From the NCBI GenBank assembly GCA_012719135.1, contig JAAYAW010000063.1, forward strand, positions 1 to 64,000: a stretch of DNA of 64,000 nt, given 5' to 3'. The notes beneath the pieces are model-generated. The model was not told where the DNA came from. It saw nothing but the letters and a program-made list of their open reading frames with translations, and did not search any database. Both the position numbers and the translations under genes were made by a program. This stretch comes from Chloroflexota bacterium (GTDB taxonomy: Bacteria; Chloroflexota; Anaerolineae; UBA1429). Every line of letters starts with the position of its first letter. Within the stretch, counting starts at the first letter, position 1. This document shows positions 8,059 through 16,896 of this stretch, one piece after another.

Positions 8059-9171
8059 ATGTCGAACGAACGGCCAGCCCTGTATCCTCTTCGATTCCGT
8101 GAGATTCTGCGCAACTACGAGTTCGGCGGCCGCTGGATTGCCGAATCCTTCGAAAAACAAGGCCTACCGGAGGATCATCGGCTCGCCGAGACGTGGGAGG
8201 TGGTGGACCGGCAGGGCGAGAGCAGCCAGGTGATCAATGGCCCCCTGGCTGGCAGCACGCTCCATGATCTCATCGAGGCCTATGGCCCGGCGCTGTTGGG
8301 GACTGATGTGGTCGCCAAGGGGGGGCTGCGCTTTCCCCTGCTGATCAAGTTCCTGGATGCCTCCAACCCGCTGGGAGAACAGATACACCCTACTAACGAA
8401 CAGGCGGCAGGCTTTCGGCGCGGAGATGACCCCGGCAAGACCGAGGCCTGGTACATGCTCCGCACGCGGCCGGGGGCCACGATCCACTGTGGCTGCGAGC
8501 CCGGACTGGATCGGGATGCTCTGGTGGACGCGCTGCAGCGCAAGGCCTCGCGCGACTGCATGGTCGAGTACGAGGTCCGGCCAGGTGACAGCTTTCTGCT
8601 CTATGCCAACACCATGCACTACTCACGGGGCGGAGTGATCTTTTACGAGATCATGCAGAACTCGGACATCACCGTAGGCCTGAACTGGCTCAAGGGGGAG
8701 GGACCAAGGGGCGGCGGTATGGCGCCGGAGGAGATGGCGGACTATGTCCACCTGGAGACGCCGTTTGACTGCCGCACGCGCCACGTGACAGTGGCTCAGG
8801 GAGATAACTCTCAGACGTACACCTTTGCCTGTCGCTACTTTGCCCTGGAGCGCTGGGACCTCTCCGCTCCCCTGCCGGTGGAGCTTACCGGTGAGCGCTT
8901 CTACGTATACTCGGTGATCGAGGGGCACGCGACGCTCCACGCCGGGGAGCATTCCGAGGAGCTCGTGTCGGGGAACTCTTTCCTGATCCCCGCCAACATG
9001 GAACCGGCGCGCATCGTTCCAGAAGGGCAGGCATCGCTCCTGCGGGCCTATGTGCCTGACCTGGCCTCCGACGTCATCGAGCCGTTGCGGGCGCGCGGCG
9101 TGTCTGACGATGATATCGCCGGTCTGGGGGGCACCACCCGCCTGAACCATCTCGTTCCCCTGCTGAGCTAG
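8059..9171 (+). CDS. Class I mannose-6-phosphate isomerase family (ManA-like)
   Basis: 370 residues. The zinc site element EQIHPTNEQA and the metal-binding cupin strand LYANTMHYSRGG are those of ManA-type phosphomannose isomerases; the second half is a further cupin-like domain (HAGEHSEELVSGNSFLIPA). It probably interconverts mannose-6-phosphate and fructose-6-phosphate, though members of this family from non-model bacteria may use other sugars. A good AGAAAGGA ribosome site precedes the ATG. A 16-base-pair hairpin directly follows the gene. Confidence 0.88.
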   Translation: MSNERPALYPLRFREILRNYEFGGRWIAESFEKQGLPEDHRLAETWEVVDRQGESSQVINGPLAGSTLHDLIEAYGPALLGTDVVAKGGLRFPLLIKFLDASNPLGEQIHPTNEQAAGFRRGDDPGKTEAWYMLRTRPGATIHCGCEPGLDRDALVDALQRKASRDCMVEYEVRPGDSFLLYANTMHYSRGGVIFYEIMQNSDITVGLNWLKGEGPRGGGMAPEEMADYVHLETPFDCRTRHVTVAQGDNSQTYTFACRYFALERWDLSAPLPVELTGERFYVYSVIEGHATLHAGEHSEELVSGNSFLIPANMEPARIVPEGQASLLRAYVPDLASDVIEPLRARGVSDDDIAGLGGTTRLNHLVPLLS

Positions 9172-9181
9172 AGCCATATGG

Positions 9182-9218
9182 CGCGAGGGCCAGGGAAGTC
9201 CGTTCCCTGGCCCTCGCG
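9182..9218. terminator. Strong hairpin between convergent genes
   Basis: CGCGAGGGCCAGGGAA and TTCCCTGGCCCTCGCG form a perfect 16-base stem with a 5-base loop between the ManA-type gene and dhaL. There is little T-run on either side; it can serve both strands. Confidence 0.75.
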
Positions 9219-9232
9219 TTCACATCGCGGCC

Positions 9233-9877
9233 CTAGGCCATCCGCTCCGCGTAGGCAGCGAGCGATTCCAGCATCATCTGGATCGCCGTGGCGCCGGGAT
9301 CCTGCGTGCCAACCGAGCGATCGGCGAACCAGCTGGACCTCCCGGACTTGGACCGGAGATCGATGGTGGCCGTGACGCCATCGGCAGCCACCAGGCTTGC
9401 CTGGCGCAGAGCTGGTGCCAGCGCCTCTCCGGACTCCGCCGAGGCCTGCAGCGCCTGAGCGGCAGGCACCAGAGCGTCCAGGAGCGTCTTGTCGCCGAGC
9501 TGGGCTTTCCCGCGCTCCATGACGCCTTCCGCGGCTGCCTGTGCCATTCGCGCGATGTCCGCAAGCCCCAGGGTCTCCAAGCCTCGCGCCTCTCTGGCGG
9601 CACGCATCATCATTGTGGCAAAAAGGACCCCAAAGGTTGAGGCGGCCTTCCGGTTAAAGGCCATCCCGCTGCGCTGCAGGATCGTGGCGATATCCTGATC
9701 GGCTAGGTCATCCAACGCTTCACACATGGCGCCGAATCCAATCGTCACCGTGATGCCCAAGTCACCATCGCCGATGGCCGCATCCAACTCGCGCAGCCGG
9801 TCCGCGCCGGCCGTGAGGTCCGCTGCCAGCTGGCGCAGAGCCGCGAGGACATCTTCACGGGACAAGACATCAGCCAT
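9233..9877 (-). CDS. dhaL: Dihydroxyacetone kinase subunit DhaL
   Basis: 214 residues of the Dak2/DhaL ADP-binding family: an all-helical barrel with the metal-nucleotide aspartates in ELDAAIGDGDLGITVTIGF and the later GDKTLLDAL. DhaL carries the nucleotide that phosphorylates the sugar bound to DhaK. In PTS-linked enzymes DhaL keeps ADP as a cofactor recharged by DhaM; in others the two domains use ATP directly. No DhaM or other PTS gene is in the window, so the phosphate donor is open. It follows dhaK by nine bases, so both are one operon. Confidence 0.92.
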   Translation of the reverse strand: MADVLSREDVLAALRQLAADLTAGADRLRELDAAIGDGDLGITVTIGFGAMCEALDDLADQDIATILQRSGMAFNRKAASTFGVLFATMMMRAAREARGLETLGLADIARMAQAAAEGVMERGKAQLGDKTLLDALVPAAQALQASAESGEALAPALRQASLVAADGVTATIDLRSKSGRSSWFADRSVGTQDPGATAIQMMLESLAAYAERMA

Positions 9878-9886
9878 GGTGGCCTC

Positions 9887-10888
9887 CTATGACTGCTGGA
9901 AGAACGGCGAACGGGCTGGCGCATCCAACAACCTCGTAAGCTCGTCATCGAGCCTCAACAGGCTGACGCTGGCCCCAGCCATCTCCAGCGAGGTGGCATA
10001 CTCGCCCACGTAGCTGCGGTAGGTCACCAGCCCCGCCTCGTCGAGCAGATGGCGCACACGCCGGTACAGGATGTAGAGCTCCTCCGGCGGGGTGGCGCCA
10101 AGGCCATTCACCAACACGGCGACACGGTCGCCACGCTCAAACGGCAGGTCGTTGACCACCGCGTCCACCAGGCGGGTCGCGATCGAATCCGCCGTCTCCA
10201 GGGGGCCCCGGTGGACTCCGGCCTCGCCGTGGATGCCCATGCCGATCTCCATCTCAGCGTCGCCGATCGTAAAGGTCGGCACTCCCGCGGCGGGAACCGT
10301 GCAGGGGGAGAGGGCCACCCCCATGGAGCGAACGCTCTGGCTCGCTGCACGGGCGACGCGCGCGACATTATCCAGATCCATGCCTTCTGCGGCCGCGGCT
10401 CCAGCGATCTTGTACACAAAGAACAGCCCGCCGACACCGCGGCGGCGCTGCCACTGATCGGGTGGCGCGCTGGCGACGTCATCCGAGACGAGCACCGTCT
10501 CGACACGGATGTCATCCATGGCCGCCATCTCGGCGGCCATGTCAAAGTTCATAGTGTCGCCCGAGTAGTGACCATACAGGTACAGGCAGCCCGCTCCGCC
10601 ATGGGTTGCCAGCGTCGCCTCGTACATCGTCTCGGCGCTCGGCGAAGAAAAGACGTTGCCTACGGAGCAGCCGTCGGCTAACCCTTCCCCCACATAGCCC
10701 AGGAATACGGGGAGATGGCCAGAGCCACCGCCGGTCAGGATCGCCACCTTTCCGCTCACGGGGGCATCGGCGCGGATGATGGCGCGAGGATCGCTCTCTG
10801 CTGCCTTGAGCTGACCGCCGTGCGCGAGCAGGAGCCCCTCCAGCATCTCATCCACAAAATCCATCGGCTCGTTGATGATCTTTTTCAC
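9887..10888 (-). CDS. dhaK: Dihydroxyacetone kinase subunit DhaK (DHA or tetrulose kinase)
   Basis: 333 residues from a GTG start (MKKIINEP) with GGAGGGG five bases upstream; an upstream ATG at 10939 lacks a site. The Dak1 fold is shown by GGGSGH (53-58), VSDDVAS (near 135-141) and GMGIHGEAG, whose His220 should bind the substrate carbonyl covalently. After GGGSGH the usual Glu is Leu59, a change in the substrate pocket. Related stand-alone kinases in actinobacteria phosphorylate erythrulose, so the substrate may be dihydroxyacetone or a ketotetrose. dhaL follows directly. Confidence 0.92.
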   Translation of the reverse strand: MKKIINEPMDFVDEMLEGLLLAHGGQLKAAESDPRAIIRADAPVSGKVAILTGGGSGHLPVFLGYVGEGLADGCSVGNVFSSPSAETMYEATLATHGGAGCLYLYGHYSGDTMNFDMAAEMAAMDDIRVETVLVSDDVASAPPDQWQRRRGVGGLFFVYKIAGAAAAEGMDLDNVARVARAASQSVRSMGVALSPCTVPAAGVPTFTIGDAEMEIGMGIHGEAGVHRGPLETADSIATRLVDAVVNDLPFERGDRVAVLVNGLGATPPEELYILYRRVRHLLDEAGLVTYRSYVGEYATSLEMAGASVSLLRLDDELTRLLDAPARSPFFQQS

Positions 10889-10959
10889 GGCACCCCTCCA
10901 TTTGGCTCTCCACAGGGCTCTTCTGGCCGACGATAGCACGTCCCTGGAGGGTATGTCAA

Positions 10960-10991
10960 CGTTGCCTGAGTGCTCGCCACATCAGGCAACG
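10960..10991. terminator. Hairpin at the end of the chimaeric pseudogene
   Basis: CGTTGCCTGA and TCAGGCAACG form a perfect 10-base stem with a 12-base loop, spanning the stop codon of the AbrB-like segment just before dhaK. No T-run. Confidence 0.5.
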
Positions 10992-12109
10992 GTGGGTATC
11001 GTGAGCCGTCGGGCAGCCCCTCGGATGAGAAAGGGCAGCAGGATCATGAGGATCAACAGACGGGTGACGTGCATCGCCGCGACAAGCTGGGCGTCCGCGC
11101 CCAACTCGCCGGAGAGCGCAATCATGGCCGTGGCCCCTCCAGGAGCGCAGCCGAGCAGCGCCGTGAGGAGATCGATGTCGGTGATGGCTGACAGCAGCCA
11201 GCCCAGAGCAAAGCCTCTCACAATGAGAAAGGCCGTCATCAGCGCGCCCGCGACGGCAAAGGGACGAAACCGCCGCAGAGTGGACAGGTCAATGGAGGCC
11301 CCCACACCGAGGCGGATGATCCAGTTCGCATATTGCCTCAACGCCTCGGGATAGGTGGCGACATGGAGCCAGATCGGGTTCACCACAGCAGCCAACACCA
11401 TCGGGGCGAGGATCTCGGCGGCCGGCATCTTGAGGCGTGTGCCGATCGTCGCGCCGGCCATACCGAGCACGACGAGTATCGCAAGCGTGGCTGGCGCCGA
11501 ATAGGGCATGCCCGCCTGCGCGGATGCCAGGGCGACCGTTGGTTCAACGCTCCCTGAAGGAAAGGCCACTACGGCCAGCATGGGGACGATGAGCAGGATG
11601 CTCACCAGCCGGATCAGGTGCATGGTGGCGACGACTGGAGGTTCCCCATCGAGTTCGTCGGAGAGCGTGACCACCGCCACCGACTCGTCCAGCTCCTGCG
11701 CCGCGCGACGCACGGCCACCTGCGTCTGGTTGGCGAGCGACCACCAGGGCGCCTCATCCCAGCTCGCCTCGGCGGACAGAGGGAGCAGGCGCTCGGCCGT
11801 CACCGTCAGGTACTGCTGGTGCGGCGCCGAGATCGCCACCCGGTCACCCTCGCGGACACCCTCGACCTCCGCGCCGACCTCGACCACCGTGGCCGCCATG
11901 CTGTACCCGGGCCGGAAGGGGTACTGCACCCAGTTGGCCCAGTTGGTGCCGGGGTCAAAGATGCCCCGCAGGCAGTACAGCTCGGTGCCGATGCTGATCA
12001 TCGACCGCTCGGCGCGGCACAGCACCTCGTTGGGCTACAGGGGTGCGACCTCCTCCTGGCACACCTCGACGGTGCCGGGCTGAGGAAAGTTGATATAGAG
12101 CGACTTGAT
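10982..12109 (-). pseudogene. Chimaera: 5' part of an MDR dehydrogenase fused to 3' part of an AbrB-type membrane protein, with start and stop lesions
   Basis: Read on the minus strand, GGAGGG is followed five bases later by ATC (12109-12107) where ATG is expected; the frame then encodes the start of a zinc-independent medium-chain dehydrogenase (KSLYINFPQPGTVEV, then MISIGTELYCLRGIFDPGTNW) interrupted by an in-frame TAG at 12037-12035. Near 11680, in ELDESVAVV, the frame changes family: the rest (SDELDGEPPVVATMHLIRLV onward, about ten helices) is the C-terminal two thirds of an AbrB-family membrane protein. Both partners are incomplete. A deletion that joined two decaying genes explains it; misassembly is the alternative. 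Confidence 0.7.
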
Positions 12110-12292
12110 GGTAACCCTCCTGGTGATTCTGCGGCGGGCGACGCCACAGACACCCTGTGCTTATGGCTCAAGACCGCGCCTTCGTCCACGGGCGCGAGGA
12201 GATCGGGGATATCTGCCGCCGCAGGCGTGAGGTGACAACGCGCTGCGGCGGCGCGGTAGACCCTCAGGCGCGCGGAGCCATTGTGGTAGCCG

Positions 12293-13036
12293 CTACTCCC
12301 AACGGAAGGTGAGCGCCGAGATCGCCAGGCCGGCCACCAACAGCACCGAGAGCACCACGACATTCGTCGTGTGCTGGCCCCAGCTCTCGCCCACCCACAG
12401 CCCGCGCAGCAGGTTCACCACATAGGTCAAGGGTAGAAAGGCGGACACTTTCTGAATGGTCGCGGGCAACAGCTCACGCGGAAAGCCCGCTCCCGAAAGG
12501 AACAGCATGGGGTACAGCAGGACCATTCCGACGATCTGGGCGCTGCGGGCCGTGCGCATGACCCCCGCCAGCATGAATCCGAGCGAGAGCATGCTGAGCG
12601 ACCCGAGCATGAGCCCGGCGAGCACGCTGAGCAATTGTCCCTCAAAGCGCATCTGATATACGAGCCTGCCTGCCAGCACCAGCAGCGCCATGCCGACCAG
12701 CGTCATGCCAAAGAGGACTGCGGTCACGGCGACCAGGATGGCGAGCGGGCTGACCGGGGTCGTCTGCAGCCGGCGCAACACGCCCTGCTCGCGGTAGGCA
12801 GCCATGGTGATGCCCAGCCCCATCAGGCTGGTGGTGGCGATGATCATCGCGGTATAGGCCGGCACGGAGATATCGATGGTGCCGCGGCCACCCAGCAGCT
12901 CTGACGGCTCATTCCCGTAGATGCTGCCGAAAAGGAACAGCAGCCCGACCGGAAAGACCAGTGTAAAGAACGCACCAAAGGGCTCGCGCAGAAACAACTT
13001 GGCCTCTACCCAGGTCATTTTCAGCAGGCTCTTCAT
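12293..13036 (-). CDS. ABC-2 type exporter permease
   Basis: 247 residues with six hydrophobic helices: an N-terminal helix after KMTWVEAKLFLREPFGA, four in the middle and one near the C-terminus. The stretch LYPMLFLSGAGFPRELLPATI with the following FLPLTYVVNLLRG is the ABC-2 family signature. It should form the membrane pore of an exporter for a lipid, polysaccharide or drug. Its start overlaps the stop of the ATPase gene by four bases, so the two are translationally coupled. The 183 bases downstream, up to the ATC codon of the chimaeric pseudogene, hold no gene. Confidence 0.9.
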   Translation of the reverse strand: MKSLLKMTWVEAKLFLREPFGAFFTLVFPVGLLFLFGSIYGNEPSELLGGRGTIDISVPAYTAMIIATTSLMGLGITMAAYREQGVLRRLQTTPVSPLAILVAVTAVLFGMTLVGMALLVLAGRLVYQMRFEGQLLSVLAGLMLGSLSMLSLGFMLAGVMRTARSAQIVGMVLLYPMLFLSGAGFPRELLPATIQKVSAFLPLTYVVNLLRGLWVGESWGQHTTNVVVLSVLLVAGLAISALTFRWE

Positions 13037-13968
13037 GGCTCGTCCCCCCGTTCCGACCGGCTACCGGTCAGCTTGAGGAATACGTCCTCCAGTGTCGGCT
13101 GAGCCGTGCGCAGGTCGCGGTACTGTACAACCGACCGGGCCAGCAGGCTGACGACATCGACCAGCAGCTGCGACGCATCGCTGGCCTGGCCCTGCACGCT
13201 GACGCGATCCCCGTCTATCTGGACCTGACCGATCCGCTCCAGGGCATCGCGGAGCTCCGGCGGCGCCGGACCATCCACCGCGAACACAACCCGGGCTCCG
13301 CGCCCCAGGCTTGCGATGAGGGCCTCAGGGGTGTCGAGAGCGACAAGGTGCCCCCGATCGAGGATGGCCACCCGATCGCACAGACGCTCGGCCTCCTCCA
13401 TAAAGTGCGTGGTGAGCATGATGGTCTTGCCCTCATCGCGGACGCCGCGAATCAGGTCCCAGGTGTCGCGCCGCGCCTGCGGGTCCAGACCGGTGGTGAG
13501 TTCGTCGAGAAAGACCAGTCGCGGATCCGGCAACAGCGCCAGCGCCACAAAGAGCCGTTGTCGCTGGCCGCCCGATAGCGCCGCAAAGGGGGCTCCCCGG
13601 CGATCCTCCAGACCCAGATGAGCCAGCAGGCGCTCCCAGTTGGCCGGGTGCTCGTAGAAGGAACTGTACAGATCCAGCGCCTCCCAGACCTTGAGCCTCT
13701 CCGGGAGCGTCGAATGCTGCAGTTGCACGCCGCAGAGGCCGCGGAGGGCACGGCGGTCACGCTGGGGGTCGAGACCGAGCACAAGCATCGAGCCGGCGTC
13801 GGGCTTGCGCAACCCCTCCAGACACTCGATGGTCGTGGTCTTGCCGGCACCGTTGGGGCCCACGATACCGAATATCTCGCCCTCGTGCACATCGAACGAG
13901 ATATCGTCCACTGCGCGGACGTCGCCGTAGATCTTGAGCAGTCCGTCGACCACAACCGCCGTGTTCAT
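13033..13968 (-). CDS. ABC-2 exporter ATP-binding protein
   Basis: 311 residues. Walker A GPNGAGKTTT, signature LSGGQRQR, Walker B RLVFLDELTTGLDP and H-loop TTHFMEEAE are complete. After the ATPase domain (about 1-220) comes the C-terminal extension typical of DrrA/NodI-type exporters (VQYRDLRTAQPTLEDVFLKLTG). Walker B has DELTTG rather than the usual DEPTTG. Together with the permease it forms a daunorubicin-type two-gene exporter; the cargo cannot be read from sequence. Confidence 0.93.
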   Translation of the reverse strand: MNTAVVVDGLLKIYGDVRAVDDISFDVHEGEIFGIVGPNGAGKTTTIECLEGLRKPDAGSMLVLGLDPQRDRRALRGLCGVQLQHSTLPERLKVWEALDLYSSFYEHPANWERLLAHLGLEDRRGAPFAALSGGQRQRLFVALALLPDPRLVFLDELTTGLDPQARRDTWDLIRGVRDEGKTIMLTTHFMEEAERLCDRVAILDRGHLVALDTPEALIASLGRGARVVFAVDGPAPPELRDALERIGQVQIDGDRVSVQGQASDASQLLVDVVSLLARSVVQYRDLRTAQPTLEDVFLKLTGSRSERGDEP

Positions 13969-14299
13969 CGTCCCCTGCTTCCTGAAGAGGCCCGCAGGCG
14001 CCCACGAGCGCCATGCGAAACAATCGGTCCGCTTCTATCCTCCATTGTAGCAGGAGGCAGGGCCAGCGGACGATCATTTCCGCCAAGTCATCGCGCTGCG
14101 TGCCTGTGCTGCCTTGTGGAGGGTGCGCGCCGCGTGGGCTCCGCAGGCGCGAGGCGCGGGGGGGCGGCACCGCTGCGGGCGGTCCAGGGCGAGAGCCGGC
14201 TGCGATGGGACCATCGCCATTGCCGGCGGTCCGGGGAGGATGCCGGCGGTCCACCCGGCCATAGGGGTCTGCAACACGCGGGCGGCCCATCCAACGAAT

Positions 14300-14446
14300 C
14301 AGCGTCTTGCGATGCAACTGTGTCATCTCCTCCATTTCGTTGAGAAGCGCTCCTCGTCCTCCTCGTTCCGCTACTCGATATCGCTTCTGCATGCGGGTAA
14401 GGTAGGCCAACAGCTCACTAGTAGGCATTCTGTCTTCGTCGGGCAT
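14300..14446 (-). pseudogene. Remnant of an insertion-sequence transposase (N-terminal helix-turn-helix)
   Basis: The minus strand encodes a segment containing YLTRMQKRYRVAERGGRGAL and LLNEMEEMTQLHRKTLIRWM, which matches the usual start of integrase-type transposases (regular pattern YL..L..RYR.A.R..RG.LLDE...VTGLHRK..IRLL). After RWM the frame dissolves into low-complexity Pro/Arg sequence with no DDE domain, so only the DNA-binding head is left. Direct repeats at 14454-14511 just upstream look like the element's end. The rest of the 13969-14594 gap shows nothing else but a promoter. Confidence 0.5.
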
Positions 14447-14453
14447 CGACCCT

Positions 14454-14511
14454 CGGTGACGTTATCATTTGAGTGAACTGTAGCCCGTCGGTGACACTTC
14501 AGGTGAGTGAA
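14454..14511. repeat. Two imperfect direct repeats, likely end of the IS remnant
   Basis: CGGTGACGTTATC...TTTGAGTGAA (14454-14477) and CGGTGACACTTC...GTGAGTGAA (14489-14511) share the blocks CGGTGAC and TGAGTGAA with variable middle. Such repeated motifs are found as transposase-binding sites at IS ends. They stand directly upstream of the transposase remnant. Confidence 0.5.
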
Positions 14512-14520
14512 TACGTGCCC

Positions 14521-14549
14521 TTGCCTTATTGCCTCGCCGGGGCTACACT
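14521..14549 (+). promoter_or_regulatory. Promoter of the aldo/keto reductase gene
   Basis: TTGCCT, 17-base spacer, TACACT; the AAAGGAG ribosome site and ATG (14595) follow. Confidence 0.5.
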
Positions 14550-14594
14550 AGCAGCCATCTCTTGGACTAGGCTGGTTCACAAAGGAGTCGGACC

Positions 14595-15710
14595 ATGAAG
14601 ACGCGGATCCTGGGCAGGATGGGCGCCACGGTCAGCAGCATCTCACTCGGAACAGAGTACCTGATTCACAAGCCCCAGGAGCATGTGGATGCGGTTGTTC
14701 ATCGAGCCATCGAACGGGGCATCAACTACTTTGATGTGTTCTTCGGGCAGGGCTTTGTTCGAGATATCTACGGCAAGGCCTTTGCAGGCTATCGAGACCG
14801 TGTCATGCTCAGCGCCCATCTGGGGGCCATCGAGCAGGATGGTGAGTCGGGGCGGACCCGCGACCCGGAGCTCGCTGAGACGTATCTCGAGGACTACCTG
14901 AGGCGCTTTGCCACCGACTATGTCGATGTGCTGTTCTTGCACAACATCGATGCCCAGGATGATTACGATACCGTCATGGCTCCCGGCGGGCTTGCGGATC
15001 TCGCCCAGCGCCTGAGAGACCAGGGCAAGGCACGGGCGATCGGATACAGCGGGCACACGGTGTCCACGGCCCGGCAGGCGGTGGAAAGCGGCCTTATCGA
15101 CGTGCTCATGTTCCCGGTGAACCTGGGCGCTCATGGCGTGCCGGGGAGGCGCGAGCTGTACCAGAGCTGTGCCGCTCGCAACGTGGGGATCGTTGCCATG
15201 AAGCCCTTTGCAGGGGGAAGGTTGCTGCAGAAGGAGACGCAAGTCTCGCTGGAGTTCTGGCAGACTGGCGGTGGAGGATCCACGCTAGAAAAGAGGGATA
15301 GCATCACGCCCGTGCAGTGCCTGCACTATGTCCTGTCGCAGGTGGGGCTATCCACCACCGTCCCTGGCTGCGCCGACATCGACCAGTTGGATGCTGCGCT
15401 GGCCTACTACGATGCCACCGAAGAGGAGCGGGATTTCTCTGGGCTCCTGACGTCGTTTGAGCAGTACCAGCCGGGTGAGTGTGTCTACTGCAACCATTGC
15501 CTGCCCTGCCCGCAGGGGATCAACGTCGGCCAGGTGAACCGGCTCCTGGATATGGGGCGCTTCCAGATGACCGACGAGCTTTCCGCAATGTATCGTGGCC
15601 TTGCCGCAAACGCCTCCGATTGCATCCAGTGTGGGAGTTGTGAGGCAAACTGTCCCTTTGGCGTCGCCGTCATCGATCGTATGGTCGAGGCAGACGCGCT
15701 CTTTGGCTGA
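14595..15710 (+). CDS. Aldo/keto reductase with C-terminal iron-sulfur domain
   Basis: 371 residues. The first 280 form an aldo/keto reductase barrel (MKTRILGRMGATVSSISLG, catalytic Asp/Tyr region YFDVFFGQGF, YVDVLFLHNID, IGYSGHT). The C-terminus has two cysteine clusters: CVYCNHCLPC (about 296-305) and CIQCGSCEANCPFG (about 345-358), as in the bacterial 4Fe-4S-associated AKR group. These clusters probably carry electrons between ferredoxin-like partners and the reductase. Substrate unknown. It stands alone with its own promoter and a terminator hairpin. Confidence 0.9.
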   Translation: MKTRILGRMGATVSSISLGTEYLIHKPQEHVDAVVHRAIERGINYFDVFFGQGFVRDIYGKAFAGYRDRVMLSAHLGAIEQDGESGRTRDPELAETYLEDYLRRFATDYVDVLFLHNIDAQDDYDTVMAPGGLADLAQRLRDQGKARAIGYSGHTVSTARQAVESGLIDVLMFPVNLGAHGVPGRRELYQSCAARNVGIVAMKPFAGGRLLQKETQVSLEFWQTGGGGSTLEKRDSITPVQCLHYVLSQVGLSTTVPGCADIDQLDAALAYYDATEEERDFSGLLTSFEQYQPGECVYCNHCLPCPQGINVGQVNRLLDMGRFQMTDELSAMYRGLAANASDCIQCGSCEANCPFGVAVIDRMVEADALFG

Positions 15711-15726
15711 CGCGCGAGCCTGGTAG

Positions 15727-15760
15727 GAGTGGCATCCGGCCGGCCGGCCGGGTGCCACTC
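15727..15760 (+). terminator. Hairpin after the aldo/keto reductase gene
   Basis: GAGTGGCATCCGGCC and GGCCGGGTGCCACTC pair over 15 bases (one G-U) around a 4-base loop. Only a weak T-rich tail follows. Confidence 0.65.
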
Positions 15761-15922
15761 TGCAATTGGCCCACGGCCAAAGCGTGAGTGCAGTGGGCTA
15801 GTTGCCCAGACTGAACACCTTGCGGAACGATCACCGCCCCCCATAAGGGCGCTTACTTTGCGTTGGCTCTGGCTGGCGCCGTTGGGATGGCGTCCAACGC
15901 CATGACGGGAGAGGGTTCATAC

Positions 15923-16729
15923 ATGCTACCTTACGCAGGCTGGGCGTTCGATATCGACGGTACGCTGCTCGATTCGGCGGGGGTTCTGCGTCCGCGCACC
16001 ATCGCCGCGCTGCATGCTCTGCGTGCCCGTGGAGCGCTCCTGCTCACCGTCACGGCACTGCCGCGCCGCTATGCGCTTGTCAAGCTGGCAAACGTGCCCT
16101 ATCTGTGCGATCGGGGGGTCTTTCTTGGGGGTGGGCACCTGCTTGACGGCCCCGGAGGGTACTCGCACGAGGTGTCTGTCGATCTCGCGAGGGGGTGCGA
16201 GATCCTCAGTGCGCTGGAGCAGGTGGATCCCCGCCTGCAGATCCTCATCCAGTTCGGCGATTCGCACCACGCACTGCGTCATGAACTGGCCCCCGAACTG
16301 GTCGCGACCTGGGGCTATGATGAGCGGGCCCTGGTGCCTTACGGGGAGGCCTCCCATGAGCCCTACATCAAGATCGTAGCTTGGGACGACGAACTGGAAC
16401 TCGATGAGGCCTATCAGTCCCTGAGGCAGCGCTTTTCCGATTGCGCACGGTTCTACCTGACCGATGGCGGCCATTCTCTCCAGGTAACCGCGGTGAACGC
16501 CACAAAGGGGCTGGGGCTATTGCAGCTCCTGGCCCGCCTGGGGGTGGATCCGGCTGCCGTCATCGCCTTTGGCGATGGAGCACCGGATGCCGAGATGCTC
16601 GCGGTTGCGGGGACGGGCGTGGCCATGGGCAATGGCGTCGACGAGGTGCGCCGGGCGGCCAGCATCCTGGCGCCATCGAACGATGACGACGGGGTTGCCG
16701 TGGTGATCGAGCATCTGCTCTCGGCCTAG
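15923..16729 (+). CDS. HAD-superfamily phosphatase, Cof type
   Basis: 268 residues from the ATG at 15923, preceded by GGGAGAGGG; longer in-frame starts at 15863 and 15902 have no site. Motif I is FDIDGTLLDS (nucleophile Asp10, acid Asp12), motif III Lys is in VNATKGLGLLQLL and motif IV is FGDGAPDAEML (about 216), the Cof/YbiV order with a type IIB cap between. Such enzymes dephosphorylate sugar phosphates, flavin or pyridoxal phosphates; substrate not predictable. It is convergent with the Gfo/Idh/MocA gene. Confidence 0.9.
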   Translation: MLPYAGWAFDIDGTLLDSAGVLRPRTIAALHALRARGALLLTVTALPRRYALVKLANVPYLCDRGVFLGGGHLLDGPGGYSHEVSVDLARGCEILSALEQVDPRLQILIQFGDSHHALRHELAPELVATWGYDERALVPYGEASHEPYIKIVAWDDELELDEAYQSLRQRFSDCARFYLTDGGHSLQVTAVNATKGLGLLQLLARLGVDPAAVIAFGDGAPDAEMLAVAGTGVAMGNGVDEVRRAASILAPSNDDDGVAVVIEHLLSA

Positions 16730-16847
16730 CAGGACCGGCCATCGTCGCGGGCTAAGCGCTCCGCCGAGCGCTCTGGCCAGGGGAAGAGCGGAGTCACTGG
16801 CCCCGCATGGGTAACTGGGGCCCGATGGGCTCCGAGATAGTGCCCAA

Positions 16848-16870
16848 AGGGGGCCCGACGGGGGCCCCCT
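16848..16870 (-). terminator. Terminator of the Gfo/Idh/MocA oxidoreductase gene
   Basis: AGGGGGCCC and GGGCCCCCT form a 9-base stem with a 5-base loop, followed on the minus strand by TT. It lies 27 bases after the stop. Confidence 0.6.
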
Positions 16871-16896
16871 CTCCATCAGTTCTGGCCCCCCGTCGG

